Positions 1-8,797 of a stretch of DNA of 64,000 bases are shown here, piece by piece. The notes under the pieces are model-generated. The model saw nothing but the letters and a program-made list of their open reading frames with translations, was not told the DNA's origin and ran no database searches. The translations under genes and the position numbers were made by a program. Each line of letters begins with the position of its first letter. The first letter of the stretch is position 1. The DNA lies in assembly GCA_000720995.1 (NCBI GenBank), contig JOEL01000006.1, positions 62,001-126,000 of the forward strand, written 5' to 3'. The stretch is from Streptomyces celluloflavus (lineage in GTDB: Bacteria; Actinomycetota; Actinomycetes; Streptomycetales; Streptomycetaceae).

Positions 1-209
1 CCGACAGCGGTGACGGTGCCCGCGCCCTCGTGGCCGAGGACGGCCGGGGCGGGCTGGCGCAGGGTGCCGTTGGACAGCGACAGATCGGAGTGGCAGACAC
101 CGGCGGCGGCGAGGCGGACGCGGACCTGGCCGGGCCCCGGCTCCGGCAGCTCGATCTCGGCGATCCGGAGCGGGGCGTTGACGGCGGGCAGTACGGCGGC
201 ACGGACCAC
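1..209 (-). CDS. Zinc-type alcohol dehydrogenase, N-terminal part (cut by window edge)
   Basis: Only the first 69 codons are in the window; the 3' end lies to the left. The reading begins VRAAVLPAVNAPLRIAEIEL and continues with GVCHSDLS and LGHEGAGTV, the GroES-like N-terminal fold of medium-chain zinc alcohol dehydrogenases: the Cys and His of GVCHSD and the His-Glu of GHE are the catalytic zinc site. Expected role is NAD(P)-dependent alcohol/aldehyde interconversion in the cytoplasm. The GTG start is chosen because AGGAG sits nine bases upstream. It follows the aldehyde dehydrogenase on the same strand, so the pair may oxidise an alcohol to an acid, although a hairpin lies between them. Substrate cannot be told from this fragment. 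Confidence 0.88.
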   Translation of the reverse strand, partial: MVRAAVLPAVNAPLRIAEIELPEPGPGQVRVRLAAAGVCHSDLSLSNGTLRQPAPAVLGHEGAGTVTAV

Positions 210-256
210 GGAAGGGATCTCCTCTGGGTGGCGGAAGCGGAAGGGTGGCGAACGGG

Positions 257-304
257 GCGGAAGAGCCGGATGCGGGCGAGGCGGAAGAGCCGGGTGCGGG
301 CGGG
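257..304. repeat. 24-bp tandem direct repeat, two copies
   Basis: Two adjacent 24-bp units (257-280 and 281-304) differ at only two positions. They lie between the alcohol and aldehyde dehydrogenase genes, and the second copy runs into the terminator-like hairpin. Probably a local slippage duplication. Confidence 0.7.
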
Positions 305-329
305 GCGGGTGCGCCGCCCCGCCCGCACC
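293..329 (-). terminator. Hairpin after aldehyde dehydrogenase
   Basis: A perfect 16-bp GC-rich stem (293-308 with 314-329) and 5-nt loop begin six bases past the aldehyde dehydrogenase stop. There is no U-tract, as is usual in Streptomyces. It may terminate or attenuate read-through into the alcohol dehydrogenase. Confidence 0.6.
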
Positions 330-334
330 CCCGC

Positions 335-1729
335 TCAGAACTGGAGCGACTTGGTCTGGAGGTACTCGGTCAGACCGTGCCGGCCCAGCTCGCGGCCGAC
401 CCCGGACTGCTTGTAACCGCCGAACGGGGCGAGGGGGTTGAAGCCGCCGCCGTTGATGTCGACCTGTCCGGCGTCCAGCCGGCGGGCGAAGGCGACCGCC
501 GTTTCCTCGTCACCGGCCCAGACCGCGCCCGCGAGTCCGTAGACGGTGCCGTTGGCGATCCGGGCGGCGTCCTCCTCGTCCTCGTACCGCAGGAGCGACA
601 GCACCGGGCCGAAGATCTCCTCCTGGGCGATGGTCATCTCCGGGGTGACCTCCGCGAAGACGGTCGGGGTGACGTAGTAGCCCGCCTCAAGGGGCGCCTG
701 CGGGCCGCCCGCCACGATTTTCGCGCCCTCGGCGACGCCCTGCTCGATGTAGCCGCGCACCCGGTCCCGCTGCCGGGCGCTGACGAGCGGGCCGATGCGC
801 TCGCCGGGGACGTACTTGGCGGCGGCGGTGGCGGCGAGTTCGACGGCCTCGGCGTACCGGTCGGTGTGAACCAGCATCCGGGTCCACGCGCTGCACGTCT
901 GGCCGGAGTTGGCCATCACGTTGGCGACGCCGACGGCCACCGCCTTGGCGAGATCCGCGCCGGGCAGGATGACATTGGCGGATTTGCCGCCGAGTTCCAG
1001 GGCCACCCGCTTGACGGCGGCGCCCGCAATGGCGCCGATCTTCTTGCCGACGGCCGTCGAGCCGGTGAAGGAGACCAGGTCCACGCCCGGGTGCTCGGCG
1101 AGCGCCTGCCCGGCGACCGGGCCGAGGCCGGTGACGAGGTTGAAGGCACCGGCCGGGATCCCGGCCGCGTCCACGCACTCGGCGAACAGCTGGGCCACCA
1201 GCGGGGTGTTCTCGGCGGGCTTGAGCACGACCGTGCAGCCCGCCGCGAGCGCCGGGGCGACCTTGGCGACGATCTGGTGCAGCGGGTAGTTCCAGGGCGT
1301 GATCGCGCCCACCACGCCGACCGGCTCATGCAGCACGGTGGAGTTGCCGACCTGCTCCTCGAAGGGGTACGAGGCGGCCAGTTCCGCGTACGAGCCGCAG
1401 ACCACGACCGGCATGCCGACCTGCACCTTCGTACTGAACGCGGGGGGCGAGCCCAGTTCGGCGGTGACGGTCTCGGCCAGTTCCTCGCCGCGCGCCGCGA
1501 GCTGGTCGCGCAGTGCGGTCAGCCGGGCGGCGCGCTCGGCCGGCGCGGTGGCGGCCCAGCCCGGCAGGGCGGCGCGGGCGGCCCGTACGGCGGCGTCCAC
1601 GTCCTGCGCGGAACCGGCGGGGACGGTGGCGATGACCCGCCCGTCGGCCGGGTTGACGACATCGATCGCGCCGCTCCCCTCGGCGGGCCGCCAGCTTCCA
1701 TCGATGTACATCGCGTCGTGCTGCTTCAC
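335..1729 (-). CDS. NAD(P)-dependent aldehyde dehydrogenase family protein
   Basis: 464-residue aldehyde dehydrogenase, a normal family length, oxidising an aldehyde to its carboxylic acid in the cytoplasm. Landmarks are PWN (145-147), the cofactor-site motif FTGSTAVGKKIG (from 221), general base Glu245 in LELGGKSAN, and nucleophile Cys279 in GQTCSA. The GTG start at 1729 is preferred over a start 14 codons upstream because GGGAGG lies about eight bases before it and the protein then begins KQHDAMYIDG, the usual family N-terminus. It precedes an alcohol dehydrogenase on the same strand. A 6-bp dyad centred about 50 bp upstream may be its operator. Substrate is unknown. Confidence 0.93.
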   Translation of the reverse strand: MKQHDAMYIDGSWRPAEGSGAIDVVNPADGRVIATVPAGSAQDVDAAVRAARAALPGWAATAPAERAARLTALRDQLAARGEELAETVTAELGSPPAFSTKVQVGMPVVVCGSYAELAASYPFEEQVGNSTVLHEPVGVVGAITPWNYPLHQIVAKVAPALAAGCTVVLKPAENTPLVAQLFAECVDAAGIPAGAFNLVTGLGPVAGQALAEHPGVDLVSFTGSTAVGKKIGAIAGAAVKRVALELGGKSANVILPGADLAKAVAVGVANVMANSGQTCSAWTRMLVHTDRYAEAVELAATAAAKYVPGERIGPLVSARQRDRVRGYIEQGVAEGAKIVAGGPQAPLEAGYYVTPTVFAEVTPEMTIAQEEIFGPVLSLLRYEDEEDAARIANGTVYGLAGAVWAGDEETAVAFARRLDAGQVDINGGGFNPLAPFGGYKQSGVGRELGRHGLTEYLQTKSLQF

Positions 1730-1769
1730 GTCGTGGTCCTCCCGGGGCCGCTGTGGTCGTGCGACCCCC

Positions 1770-1788
1770 AAACTAGCACTGGTAGTTT
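1770..1788. promoter_or_regulatory. Inverted repeat AAACTA-N7-TAGTTT, candidate operator
   Basis: Perfect 6-bp arms around a 7-bp spacer, 41-59 bp upstream of the aldehyde dehydrogenase start, in an otherwise GC-rich region. Size and symmetry suit a dimeric TetR-like repressor. No such regulator is in this part of the window, so the assignment is inference. Confidence 0.5.
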
Positions 1789-2155
1789 TCCGTCGCCGGA
1801 AACCTCGGCGATTCCCTCGGCCCGCCCGGAGGCGGGATGCCGGACGCCTTCCGCACGGCCCGGCACCTCACCCGCCGGGCCCCGGCGACATCTCTCACCC
1901 TCCCCCGGGCGGCGGCGCCGTACCCACGAACCGCCGGCCTTCCCGCCGTTGGCCCCACGGCCACGTCTTCGCCCCGTCAGCTCGCGTGGCGGCTGGAGGA
2001 TGCCGAGGGCGGTGCACGGCCGTCCGCTTCCCCCGGGGCCGCCGCCCGGCGGCGGGTCGGCGGGCCGGTCCGGTGCGGGCGGCGCACAGTGGACGCGGCC
2101 GGCCGGGAGCGGGAGTGGGGCACGGTGATCCGGCCACGGCGGCCGGGAGTTTCCG

Positions 2156-2197
2156 TTGACGGACCCCGACAGCAATCCTAAGGTCCTGCATAGGATT
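2156..2197 (+). promoter_or_regulatory. hmgA promoter with overlapping dyad operator
   Basis: TTGACG (2156-2161) and TAAGGT (2179-2184) are separated by 17 bp, a good housekeeping-sigma promoter. A perfect dyad, AATCCTA-N10-TAGGATT (2174-2197), covers the -10 box and the expected start point, the position for steric repression. The downstream GntR/HutC regulator is an obvious candidate ligand-responsive repressor, but the dyad does not match the usual HutC core GT-N-TA-N-AC, so pairing is inference. Confidence 0.62.
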
Positions 2198-2219
2198 CCT
2201 TGAGCGTCGGGAGCGCGCG

Positions 2220-3554
2220 ATGACAGGCACGGGCAACGAGCAGGCGGGGAAGACGGCCGAAGGGCTGGCCTATTCCCTCGGATTCGGCAACGAGCACAGT
2301 TCGGAGGCGGTGCCCGGCGCACTGCCCGCGGGCCGCAACTCCCCGCAGCGCGCCCCGCTGGGCCTGTACGCGGAGCAGCTCAGCGGCAGCGCGTTCACCG
2401 AACCCCGCAGCCACAACCGCCGCTCCTGGCTCTACCGCATCCGCCCCTCGGCCGCGCACCCGCCGTTCGTCCGCGCCGATCAGGGCGCGCTCCGCTCGGC
2501 GCCGTTCACCGACTGCGTCCCCGACCCCAACCGGCTGCGCTGGAACCCGCTCCCCGAGCCGGCCGGTCCGGTCGACTTCCTGGACGGCCTGTGGACGCTG
2601 GGCGGCAACGGCGACGCCACCCAGCGCACCGGGATGGCCGTCCACCTCTACTACGCCAACGCCTCGATGTCCGAGCGGGTGTTCAGCGACGCGGACGGCG
2701 AGCTGCTGATCGTGCCGGAGCGCGGCGGGCTGCTGCTGCGCACCGAGTTCGGTCTGCTGCGGGCCCTGCCGGGCGAGGTGGCGCTGATTCCGCGCGGGGT
2801 GCGCTTCCGCGTCGAGCTGCTGGACGCGACCGCCCGCGGCTATGTCTGCGAGAACTACGGCCGGCCCTTCCAGCTCCCCGACCTCGGCCCGATCGGCGCC
2901 AACGGCCTGGCCAACGCCCGGGACTTCCGTGCCCCGGTCGCCGCCTACGAGGACATCGAGGGCCCGTTCGAGGTCGTCAACAAGTTCTGCGGGCACCTCT
3001 GGAAGGCGGTCTACGACCACTCACCGCTGGATGTCGTCGCCTGGCACGGCAACCACGTCCCGTACGTCTACGACCTGCACCGCTTCAACGTCATCGGGTC
3101 GATCAGCTACGACCACCCGGACCCGTCGATCTTCACCGTCCTCACCGCCCCGTCGGACACCCCGGGGCTGGCGGGCGTGGACTTCGTGGTCTTCGCGCCG
3201 CGCTGGCTGGTCGGCGAGGACACCTTCCGGCCGCCGTACTTCCACCGCAACGTGATGACCGAGTACATGGGGCTGATCGAGGGCGCCTACGACGCGAAGA
3301 CGGCCGGTCCGGGGGGTTTCGTGCCGGGCGGCGGTTCGCTGCACAACATGATGTCGGCGCACGGCCCCGACCGGGAGACCTTCGACCGCGCCAGTGCGGC
3401 GGAGCTGGCACCGCAGAAGATCACGGACGGTCTCGCCTTCATGTTCGAGACCCGCTGGCCGCTGACGCTCACCGAGCAGGCCCGTGACGCCGGACACCTG
3501 CAACGCGGCTACGACGACGTATGGCAGGGTCTCCAGCGCCACTTCCGCCCGTGA
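2220..3554 (+). CDS. hmgA: Homogentisate 1,2-dioxygenase
   Basis: 444-residue mononuclear iron dioxygenase that opens the ring of homogentisate to maleylacetoacetate in tyrosine/phenylalanine catabolism. It has the family N-terminus ([16 protein letters not shown]) and the iron-site region [16 protein letters not shown] followed by [12 protein letters not shown]; by alignment with the human enzyme, His342, Glu348 and His381 are the ligands. Length is typical. The ATG start has a GGGAG a few bases upstream and a clear promoter-operator. The regulator gene that follows overlaps no coding sequence but starts only 16 bp after the stop, so they are probably cotranscribed. Confidence 0.96.
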   Translation: MTGTGNEQAGKTAEGLAYSLGFGNEHSSEAVPGALPAGRNSPQRAPLGLYAEQLSGSAFTEPRSHNRRSWLYRIRPSAAHPPFVRADQGALRSAPFTDCVPDPNRLRWNPLPEPAGPVDFLDGLWTLGGNGDATQRTGMAVHLYYANASMSERVFSDADGELLIVPERGGLLLRTEFGLLRALPGEVALIPRGVRFRVELLDATARGYVCENYGRPFQLPDLGPIGANGLANARDFRAPVAAYEDIEGPFEVVNKFCGHLWKAVYDHSPLDVVAWHGNHVPYVYDLHRFNVIGSISYDHPDPSIFTVLTAPSDTPGLAGVDFVVFAPRWLVGEDTFRPPYFHRNVMTEYMGLIEGAYDAKTAGPGGFVPGGGSLHNMMSAHGPDRETFDRASAAELAPQKITDGLAFMFETRWPLTLTEQARDAGHLQRGYDDVWQGLQRHFRP

Positions 3555-3570
3555 CTCCGGGGACCCCTCT

Positions 3571-4320
3571 GTGACGACCTTCGCTCCCGACTCGCTCGCC
3601 CTGAACCGCAAGCTGCCGCTGTGGTACCAGGTTTCGCAGTCACTGCGCGCCTCCATACTGGGCCGCTCCCCCGAGGCCCCGCTGCGGCTGCCCACCGAGG
3701 AGACGCTCGCCACGCACTACGGCGTGAGCGTGCTGACCATGCGCCAGGCCCTCAAGGAACTGGAGACCGAGGGGCTGATCAGCCGGCACCGGCGCCGCGG
3801 CACCTTCATCGAACCGGACGCGCGGCGCGGCGCTCCGGTGCGGCTGCTCGGTTCCGTGGACGCGATCGTGGCCCAGCAGTCCGGGATGAGCAGCGTCCTG
3901 CTGGCGCACGGGAGCTGCGCCCCGCCGGCCGAGCTGGCCGAGTACTTCCCGGACTGCCCGGAGGTCGCCTGCTTCCGCCGGCTGCGCAGCGACGAGAAGA
4001 CCGGCGAGCCGACCAACCACGCGTGCAACTACGTACGGTCCGACGTCGCCGCCCGTATCGACCTGGCGGATCTGGCGCGCTGGCCGATGACGAAGGTGCT
4101 GCGGGACGCGGTGGGCGTGCGGATCAGCCGGATCACCGACACCGTCGAGGCGCGGCTGGCCGATCCGGAGACCGCCCGGCTGCTCCAGGTCCCGCTGGTC
4201 AGCCCGATCCTGCACCACACGGGCATCACCTACGACGAGGAGGGCCGGGTGGTCGACGTGGCCCGTATCCACTACCGCGGCGACCGTTTCTCCTTCACGG
4301 TCACCCTGGACGCGCACTGA
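3571..4320 (+). CDS. GntR/HutC-family transcriptional regulator
   Basis: 249 residues. An N-terminal winged helix (LPTEETLATHYGVSVLTMRQ, then RRRGTFI) is followed by a C-terminal UTRA effector-binding domain with the expected two-layer pattern. HutC-type proteins normally repress catabolic operons and release DNA on binding a pathway small molecule. The GTG at 3571 is preferred over a start inside hmgA because it restores the usual short N-terminus and has GGGGA upstream. Placement directly after hmgA and before a convergent porter suggests control of aromatic amino acid catabolism; the effector may be homogentisate or a relative, but that is inference. Confidence 0.9.
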   Translation: MTTFAPDSLALNRKLPLWYQVSQSLRASILGRSPEAPLRLPTEETLATHYGVSVLTMRQALKELETEGLISRHRRRGTFIEPDARRGAPVRLLGSVDAIVAQQSGMSSVLLAHGSCAPPAELAEYFPDCPEVACFRRLRSDEKTGEPTNHACNYVRSDVAARIDLADLARWPMTKVLRDAVGVRISRITDTVEARLADPETARLLQVPLVSPILHHTGITYDEEGRVVDVARIHYRGDRFSFTVTLDAH

Positions 4321-4324
4321 GGAC

Positions 4325-4374
4325 GGCCGGCGCGGACGGCATACCGGACGGGGGGCCGGGCAGCCGCGCCGGCC
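4325..4374. terminator. Bidirectional terminator between convergent genes
   Basis: Perfect 11-bp GC-rich arms (4325-4335 and 4364-4374) with a 28-nt loop occupy the short gap between the convergent regulator and MFS genes. Confidence 0.55.
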
Positions 4375-4383
4375 CTCCCCGGT

Positions 4384-5745
4384 TCAGATGCGCTCCAGGC
4401 TCCGGCCCGTGCTGCGCGGCCCCAGCAGCACCACGTCCAGGCACAGCAGCACCATCAGCACCGCGGAACCGGCGAACACCGCGACCGCTCCGAAGCGGGC
4501 GAGGACCGACAGCGCGACGAACGGCAGCACCACCGAGGTGAGCCGGGAGAGCGAGTACGCGATACCGATCGCGCTGCTGCGCAGGCCGGTCGGGAAGATC
4601 TCGGTCTGGTAGACGTGGAAGGCGTTGGAGAAGACGTTGCTGCACAGCGTCAGCGCGAAACCGGAGCCGACGATGAGCCAGGGGGCGTCGGCGAGACCGA
4701 AGACGAGTCCGCAGGCGGCGATGGCGAGCGCCGCGGCGGCGATCAGCGTACGGCGCTCGATCCGGTCGATGAGCGGGACGGACAGCGCCGAGCCGATCGG
4801 ATAGCCGCAGAAGCCCAGCGCCGCGTAGAGCAGCGAATCGGTGACGGTGTGCCCCTTCGCCGTGAGCACCACCGGTGCCAGCGACCCGAAGCCGTAGTAG
4901 CCGACGGTCTGGAGCACCTGGAAGACGCACCACATGACGGTGCGCCGCCGGTGGTCGCCGCGGAGCAGCGCGCCGAGCGGCACCTTCCGCTCCGGCGGGG
5001 TCCCGGCCGCCGGAACCAGCGGCAGACTGCCGCCGGTCTCGTGCGCCACCCGCGCCTCGATGTCCGCCACGATCCGCTCGGCCTCACGGTCGCGCCCCTG
5101 CACCATCAGCCAGCGGGGCGACTCGGGTAACCGCCGTCGCATCAGCTGGAGGAAAGCGGCCCCCAGCCCGCCCGCCACCAGCAGCCAGCGCCAGCCGTCG
5201 ACGCCCAGCACCTGATGCGCGGCCACCAGCCGGGCGCCGAGCAGCGCGACGACCGGTACGCCGAGGAAGCCGAGGGTGTACGCCCAGGCGATGTAGCGGC
5301 CGCGTACCGCGCGCGGCAGGAACTCCGCGAGATAGGTGTCCACCAGGACGAGTTCGGCGCCGAGCCCGATGCCCGACAGGAAGCGCAGCGCGAGCAGCCA
5401 CGGCAGATCCGGGGCGAAGGCGCAGAGCAGCGAGCACCCGGCGTACGCGCCCAGGTTCACCAGGAACATCCGGCGCCGCCCCACCCGGTCGGCGAGCACC
5501 GACAGCACGTTCGCGCCGACGAACATGCCGAGGAACGCGGCGGCGATCACCCAGGCTTTGGCGGTGTGGCCGAGCTGCCACCGTTCGGCGAGGGCGGCCC
5601 CGAGCACCCCGCCGAGGAAGACCTCGTAGAGGTCGAAGAAGGAGCCGATGCCGACGATCAGGGTGATCTTGCGGTGCCACCGGGACGCCGGCAGCCGGTC
5701 GAGCCGGGCGGCGGTGAACGCGCCGGCGACAGCGGTGTCCGTCAA
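4384..5745 (-). CDS. MFS transporter, metabolite:proton symporter type
   Basis: 453-residue membrane protein with about 12 hydrophobic segments. It carries the MFS motif between helices 2 and 3 (LADRVGRRRM) and RLPESPRWL after helix 6, typical of sugar-porter and aromatic-acid:H+ symporter subfamilies. The TTG start at 5745 is chosen because GGGGGAGG lies six bases upstream and the protein then begins just before the first helix; a frame open to 6360 has no membrane character. It converges on hmgA and its regulator, so uptake of an aromatic acid or related carbon source is a reasonable guess, not shown by sequence. Confidence 0.88.
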   Translation of the reverse strand: MTDTAVAGAFTAARLDRLPASRWHRKITLIVGIGSFFDLYEVFLGGVLGAALAERWQLGHTAKAWVIAAAFLGMFVGANVLSVLADRVGRRRMFLVNLGAYAGCSLLCAFAPDLPWLLALRFLSGIGLGAELVLVDTYLAEFLPRAVRGRYIAWAYTLGFLGVPVVALLGARLVAAHQVLGVDGWRWLLVAGGLGAAFLQLMRRRLPESPRWLMVQGRDREAERIVADIEARVAHETGGSLPLVPAAGTPPERKVPLGALLRGDHRRRTVMWCVFQVLQTVGYYGFGSLAPVVLTAKGHTVTDSLLYAALGFCGYPIGSALSVPLIDRIERRTLIAAAALAIAACGLVFGLADAPWLIVGSGFALTLCSNVFSNAFHVYQTEIFPTGLRSSAIGIAYSLSRLTSVVLPFVALSVLARFGAVAVFAGSAVLMVLLCLDVVLLGPRSTGRSLERI

Positions 5746-5968
5746 GTCGGTCCTCCCCCTGGGCAGGTCCCGGCGCGCGGGGCGCGGTGGCGTGCGCACC
5801 GCGCTCGCCGGGCGTACGGCGAGGACCGTACTCCGCCAAGATCGGACCCGGTAGACCGCCGCCGGACGCCCGTCCCCGGACACCGGTGGCCGGTGCCGGG
5901 CCCGGCCGCGGTGTCCGGCCGGTGGATACGATGCCGGGGTCAACCGAACGGTCCGGGAGGGGCTCCGC

Positions 5969-7213
5969 GTGACGGCGAAGCAGGACGCGCCACGGCTGTC
6001 CGATCTGCTGCCGTGGTCCGTGGCGCCGCTGCGGCCCGGCCGTTCCTGGGTCATGGGGCCGGACCCGGCGGTACTGCGGGCCCGCTGGAACGCCCTGGTG
6101 GGCGCCGCGGACCCGGCGGCCCGCGAGCGGCTGTTCCGGCCGTCCCGGGCCCGGACCCTGCACTCCGCCGTCGGGCAGCTGCCCGGACAGCCGACGCCCA
6201 CCGGGCGGCTGTCCCGGGCGGCCGGACCGTGCCCCGAGCCGGTGCGGCTGCTGCACGGCCCCTTCGACCAGCAGTGGCTGCTGCCCGACCACCGGCTGCT
6301 CGACTCCGCACGGCCGGAGCTGTGGCGGGTGGCCGGGCCCCGGCAGCTGTTCGCGGTCACGTGGAGTCCCGCGTCGCAGCTCCCGGGCCCCGCGGTGGTG
6401 TGCTCCGCGGTGCTGCCGGACGGGCGTTCACCGGCCGGCCGCCCGGGGCGGATCCACCCGCTCTACCGGCGGCCGGGCGGCCGGGAGCCGAATCTCGCGC
6501 CGGGCCTGCGGGCGCTCCTCACCCGGCGGCTCGGCCGGCCGGCCGCGCCCACGGATGTCCTCGCCTGGATCACCGCGAGCGCCCGCCACTCCCCCGACGG
6601 CTGCGTGGTGCCGTTCACCGCCGACCCCGCGGTCTGGGACGCCGGGGTCGCGCTCGGCGAGCGGCTGCTGTGGCTGCACACCCGGGGCGCGTACGCACCC
6701 GGTGGCGGCCCCGGCGGCGAACGGCCGCGGCTGCCGGGCGGCCGCCGCCCGTACGTGCGGGCGCCGCTGCCCTCCCGCGGCCTGCCGGGGACCCTCGCGT
6801 ACGACCCGGCCGAGGAGGCGCTGCTGCTCGGCAGTGGCCGGATCTCACCGGTGCCGCCCGGCGCCTGGGAGTTCCACGCGGGCGGGGTCCGCGTCCTGTC
6901 GGCGTGGTTCGAGCAGCGCACCGCCGCGGGCCCGGAGCCGGCCGAGGACGGTTCGCTGGCCGCGCTGCGCCCCGCGGTGTGGCCGCAGGAGTGGACCTCG
7001 GAGCTGCTCGAACTGATCACGGTGCTGGCGCTGCTGGCCGAACTGGAGCCGCGCCGCGAGGAGCTGGCGCGCCGGACGGCGGACGGTCCCCGGATCGACG
7101 CGGCCGGGCTACGGGCCGCCGGCGTCCTCCCGCCGCCACCCACCGCGCGCCGCCCGGCGTCCGTGCTGGACCATCACGAGGAGGGTCCGGAGGGACAGTT
7201 CACCCTGCTGTGA
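5969..7213 (+). CDS. Type ISP restriction/modification specificity-domain protein (orphan)
   Basis: 414 residues resembling the C-terminal specificity/target-recognition region of type ISP restriction-modification enzymes, a family common as stand-alone genes in Streptomyces. Recognisable stretches include CPEPVRLLHGPFDQQWLLPD, LPDGRSPAGRPGRIHPLYRR, GGRRPYVRAPLP and AVWPQEWTSELLELITVL. No helicase, nuclease or N6-adenine methyltransferase motifs are present in it or beside it, so it is unlikely to restrict DNA alone. GTG start with GGGAGGGG upstream. It stands as a single-gene unit ending at a hairpin. Its real job is unknown. Confidence 0.72.
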   Translation: MTAKQDAPRLSDLLPWSVAPLRPGRSWVMGPDPAVLRARWNALVGAADPAARERLFRPSRARTLHSAVGQLPGQPTPTGRLSRAAGPCPEPVRLLHGPFDQQWLLPDHRLLDSARPELWRVAGPRQLFAVTWSPASQLPGPAVVCSAVLPDGRSPAGRPGRIHPLYRRPGGREPNLAPGLRALLTRRLGRPAAPTDVLAWITASARHSPDGCVVPFTADPAVWDAGVALGERLLWLHTRGAYAPGGGPGGERPRLPGGRRPYVRAPLPSRGLPGTLAYDPAEEALLLGSGRISPVPPGAWEFHAGGVRVLSAWFEQRTAAGPEPAEDGSLAALRPAVWPQEWTSELLELITVLALLAELEPRREELARRTADGPRIDAAGLRAAGVLPPPPTARRPASVLDHHEEGPEGQFTLL

Positions 7214-7272
7214 GGGGCCGGCGGCCCGGGGCGGCACGGCGCCGGGCGCGGCACGGCCGGAAACGCAGGAAA

Positions 7273-7299
7273 ACCACCCGTCGCAACAGGACGGGTGGT
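7273..7299. terminator. Bidirectional intrinsic terminator
   Basis: A perfect 10-bp stem (7273-7282 with 7290-7299) and 7-nt loop lie between the type-ISP gene and the convergent small gene. Read on the minus strand the stem is followed by a short T-run, as in a classical intrinsic terminator. Confidence 0.75.
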
Positions 7300-7482
7300 G
7301 CGGGTGGGGCGCCGACCGGGTGGGACGGGCGGCGGATCGGGCCGTGCGCCGTACGACGGGCCGGGATTCCTGCCCCGGCGAACACACCGGCGCGCTGCCG
7401 ACGCCCCGGGCCTGACGGGCGGTCGGATCGCAGCGCTGCGCCGGGACGGTGTGATCGCCCGGGGTGCCGCGTCAGGGACGCG

Positions 7483-7740
7483 TCAGCTGTGCCCGCCGAG
7501 CAGTGATCGCCGCAGCCTGCGCAGCGGGGCGAACAACAGCACCTTGGCACCGCGGCTCGTCGTGCGTGAGCGGTCACGCGTGGTGAGCTCCCGCATCAGT
7601 GACGTCGCGCCCTCCGCCTCCCGCTGCGGGACGGCGGGACCGCCCAGCACCGCGAGATGGCGGTCCAGCCGCGCGCTGGACGCACTGCTTCCGCAGCTGA
7701 CGGCAGGGACTCGCGCCCTGCGCATTGCTATCTGTTCCAT
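7483..7740 (-). CDS. Small basic conserved actinobacterial protein
   Basis: 85 residues, very basic, ending KVLLFAPLRRLRRSLLGGHS and containing SSARLDRHLAVLGGPAVP and LMRELTTRDRSRTTSRGAK. I recall similar short hypothetical proteins in Streptomyces but no known function; the basic C-terminus could bind nucleic acid or membrane. ATG at 7740 is chosen because GGGGAGAG stands five bases upstream. It is a single gene ending before the bidirectional terminator. Confidence 0.62.
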   Translation of the reverse strand: MEQIAMRRARVPAVSCGSSASSARLDRHLAVLGGPAVPQREAEGATSLMRELTTRDRSRTTSRGAKVLLFAPLRRLRRSLLGGHS

Positions 7741-7929
7741 GACTCTCCCCACCCTTACGAGGGCACCCGGCCCCGGGCAGGGTAACCCTATCTCTCCCGG
7801 AGGACACGTGCGCAGACCGGTCAAGGGCATCACCTGCCCCACGCCGGCGTTGACGAATACCTATGAAACGCCGCGTACAGGGCTGTGACCAGGCAGAGTT
7901 GATGCCCCGTCGGGCAGGGCGCGGGCGGC

Positions 7930-7977
7930 GGGACGCACGAGGAGAGCCCGCCCCCTGCGGACCCTCCTCGCCGTCCC
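7930..7977 (-). terminator. Terminator after SGNH lipase
   Basis: Imperfect stem of about 13 bp (7930-7944 pairing with 7964-7977, one bulge) beginning 14 bases past the lipase stop on its strand. Confidence 0.55.
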
Positions 7978-7990
7978 GAGGTGCGACGGC

Positions 7991-8797
7991 TTACGCGGCG
8001 GAGGAGAGCGCGGGCAGGTAGCCCTTGGCCTGGCCGGCGGCGGTGGGGTGGTAGGACTCGTCGACGGGCAGGGTCACGCTGTGCAGCCAGGGGTCGCCCG
8101 AGCACAGCTCATGCCCGGAGAACTTGGTGTTGACGTCGGCGAAGCTGAAACCGTGGTCGGCGGCGCGCTTGGCGGAGACGCCGTTGATCTGGTCGGCCGC
8201 CCCGTTGATGGCGCTGCGGGACTTCTCGGAGAGGCCGGCGAGGCAGCTGCCGCCGATCTTGTAGAAGTGCGGATAGCCCAGGACGACGACGTGCGCGGCC
8301 GGGGCCTTCTGGCTGATGGCGTTGTACACGCCGTCGAGCTGGGCGGGCAGCGTGTTCTTGACGTAGCTGACGGCCTGGGCGACCCGCGCCAGACAGGTGC
8401 TCTCGGAGTTGAGCGCACAGGTGGACATGGTGTCGGCGAACCCGGCGTCGTTGCCGCCGATGGTGATGCTCACCAGACCGGTGGAGGAGTTGAGCGGCGC
8501 CAGCTGACCGCCGAGGACATCACCCGTACGGGCGCCGGAGCAGGCGGTCGACTGGTAGGAGGACGGTGAGTTCGCGGCGGCCCACAGGGCCGAATACGCC
8601 TTGGTGCTGCGTTTGCAGGAGCCGCTGGAGCTGTCGTAGCTGCCGGCCCCCACACCCGCCGAATAGGAGTCTCCGAGGGCTACATAGCCGGTGGGGGCGG
8701 CTTGTTGGGCGGACGCGGCCGTCACCGGACCGGTGAGGACGAGCGCGGCGGCGGCGAAGAAGGCGGACGTCATGGCCGCAAGTCGGGGCAGTCTCAT
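7991..8797 (-). CDS. Secreted SGNH-family lipase/esterase
   Basis: 268-residue secreted ester hydrolase. A Sec signal peptide (MRLPR, a hydrophobic core, AASA cleavage after residue 30) precedes the SGNH domain: block I GDSYSAG with nucleophile Ser44, block III GGND with the oxyanion Asn, and block V DESYHP with the catalytic Asp/His. Several Cys residues probably form disulfides outside the cell. Size and motifs match Streptomyces extracellular lipases such as the S. coelicolor SCO1725 type. The ATG at 8797 has GGGAGG five bases upstream. A palindrome matching the Crp consensus lies about 110 bp upstream, so catabolite-type control is possible. Confidence 0.92.
   Translation of the reverse strand: MRLPRLAAMTSAFFAAAALVLTGPVTAASAQQAAPTGYVALGDSYSAGVGAGSYDSSSGSCKRSTKAYSALWAAANSPSSYQSTACSGARTGDVLGGQLAPLNSSTGLVSITIGGNDAGFADTMSTCALNSESTCLARVAQAVSYVKNTLPAQLDGVYNAISQKAPAAHVVVLGYPHFYKIGGSCLAGLSEKSRSAINGAADQINGVSAKRAADHGFSFADVNTKFSGHELCSGDPWLHSVTLPVDESYHPTAAGQAKGYLPALSSAA

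Larger units (their letters stand above)
1730..2219. other. Divergent intergenic region
   Basis: 490 bp between the divergent aldehyde dehydrogenase and homogentisate dioxygenase genes. Apart from the two dyads and one promoter listed separately I see no gene; long open frames here are GC-driven shadows. Confidence 0.6.

Noticed and set aside
245-2128. 627-codon plus-strand ORF over the aldehyde dehydrogenase
   Set aside because: Mirror frame of the real minus-strand gene, no ribosome site and no recognisable domain.
5215-7506. 763-codon plus-strand ORF across the MFS and type-ISP genes
   Set aside because: Runs antisense to one real gene and out of frame with the other; composition is Arg/Pro/Ala noise.
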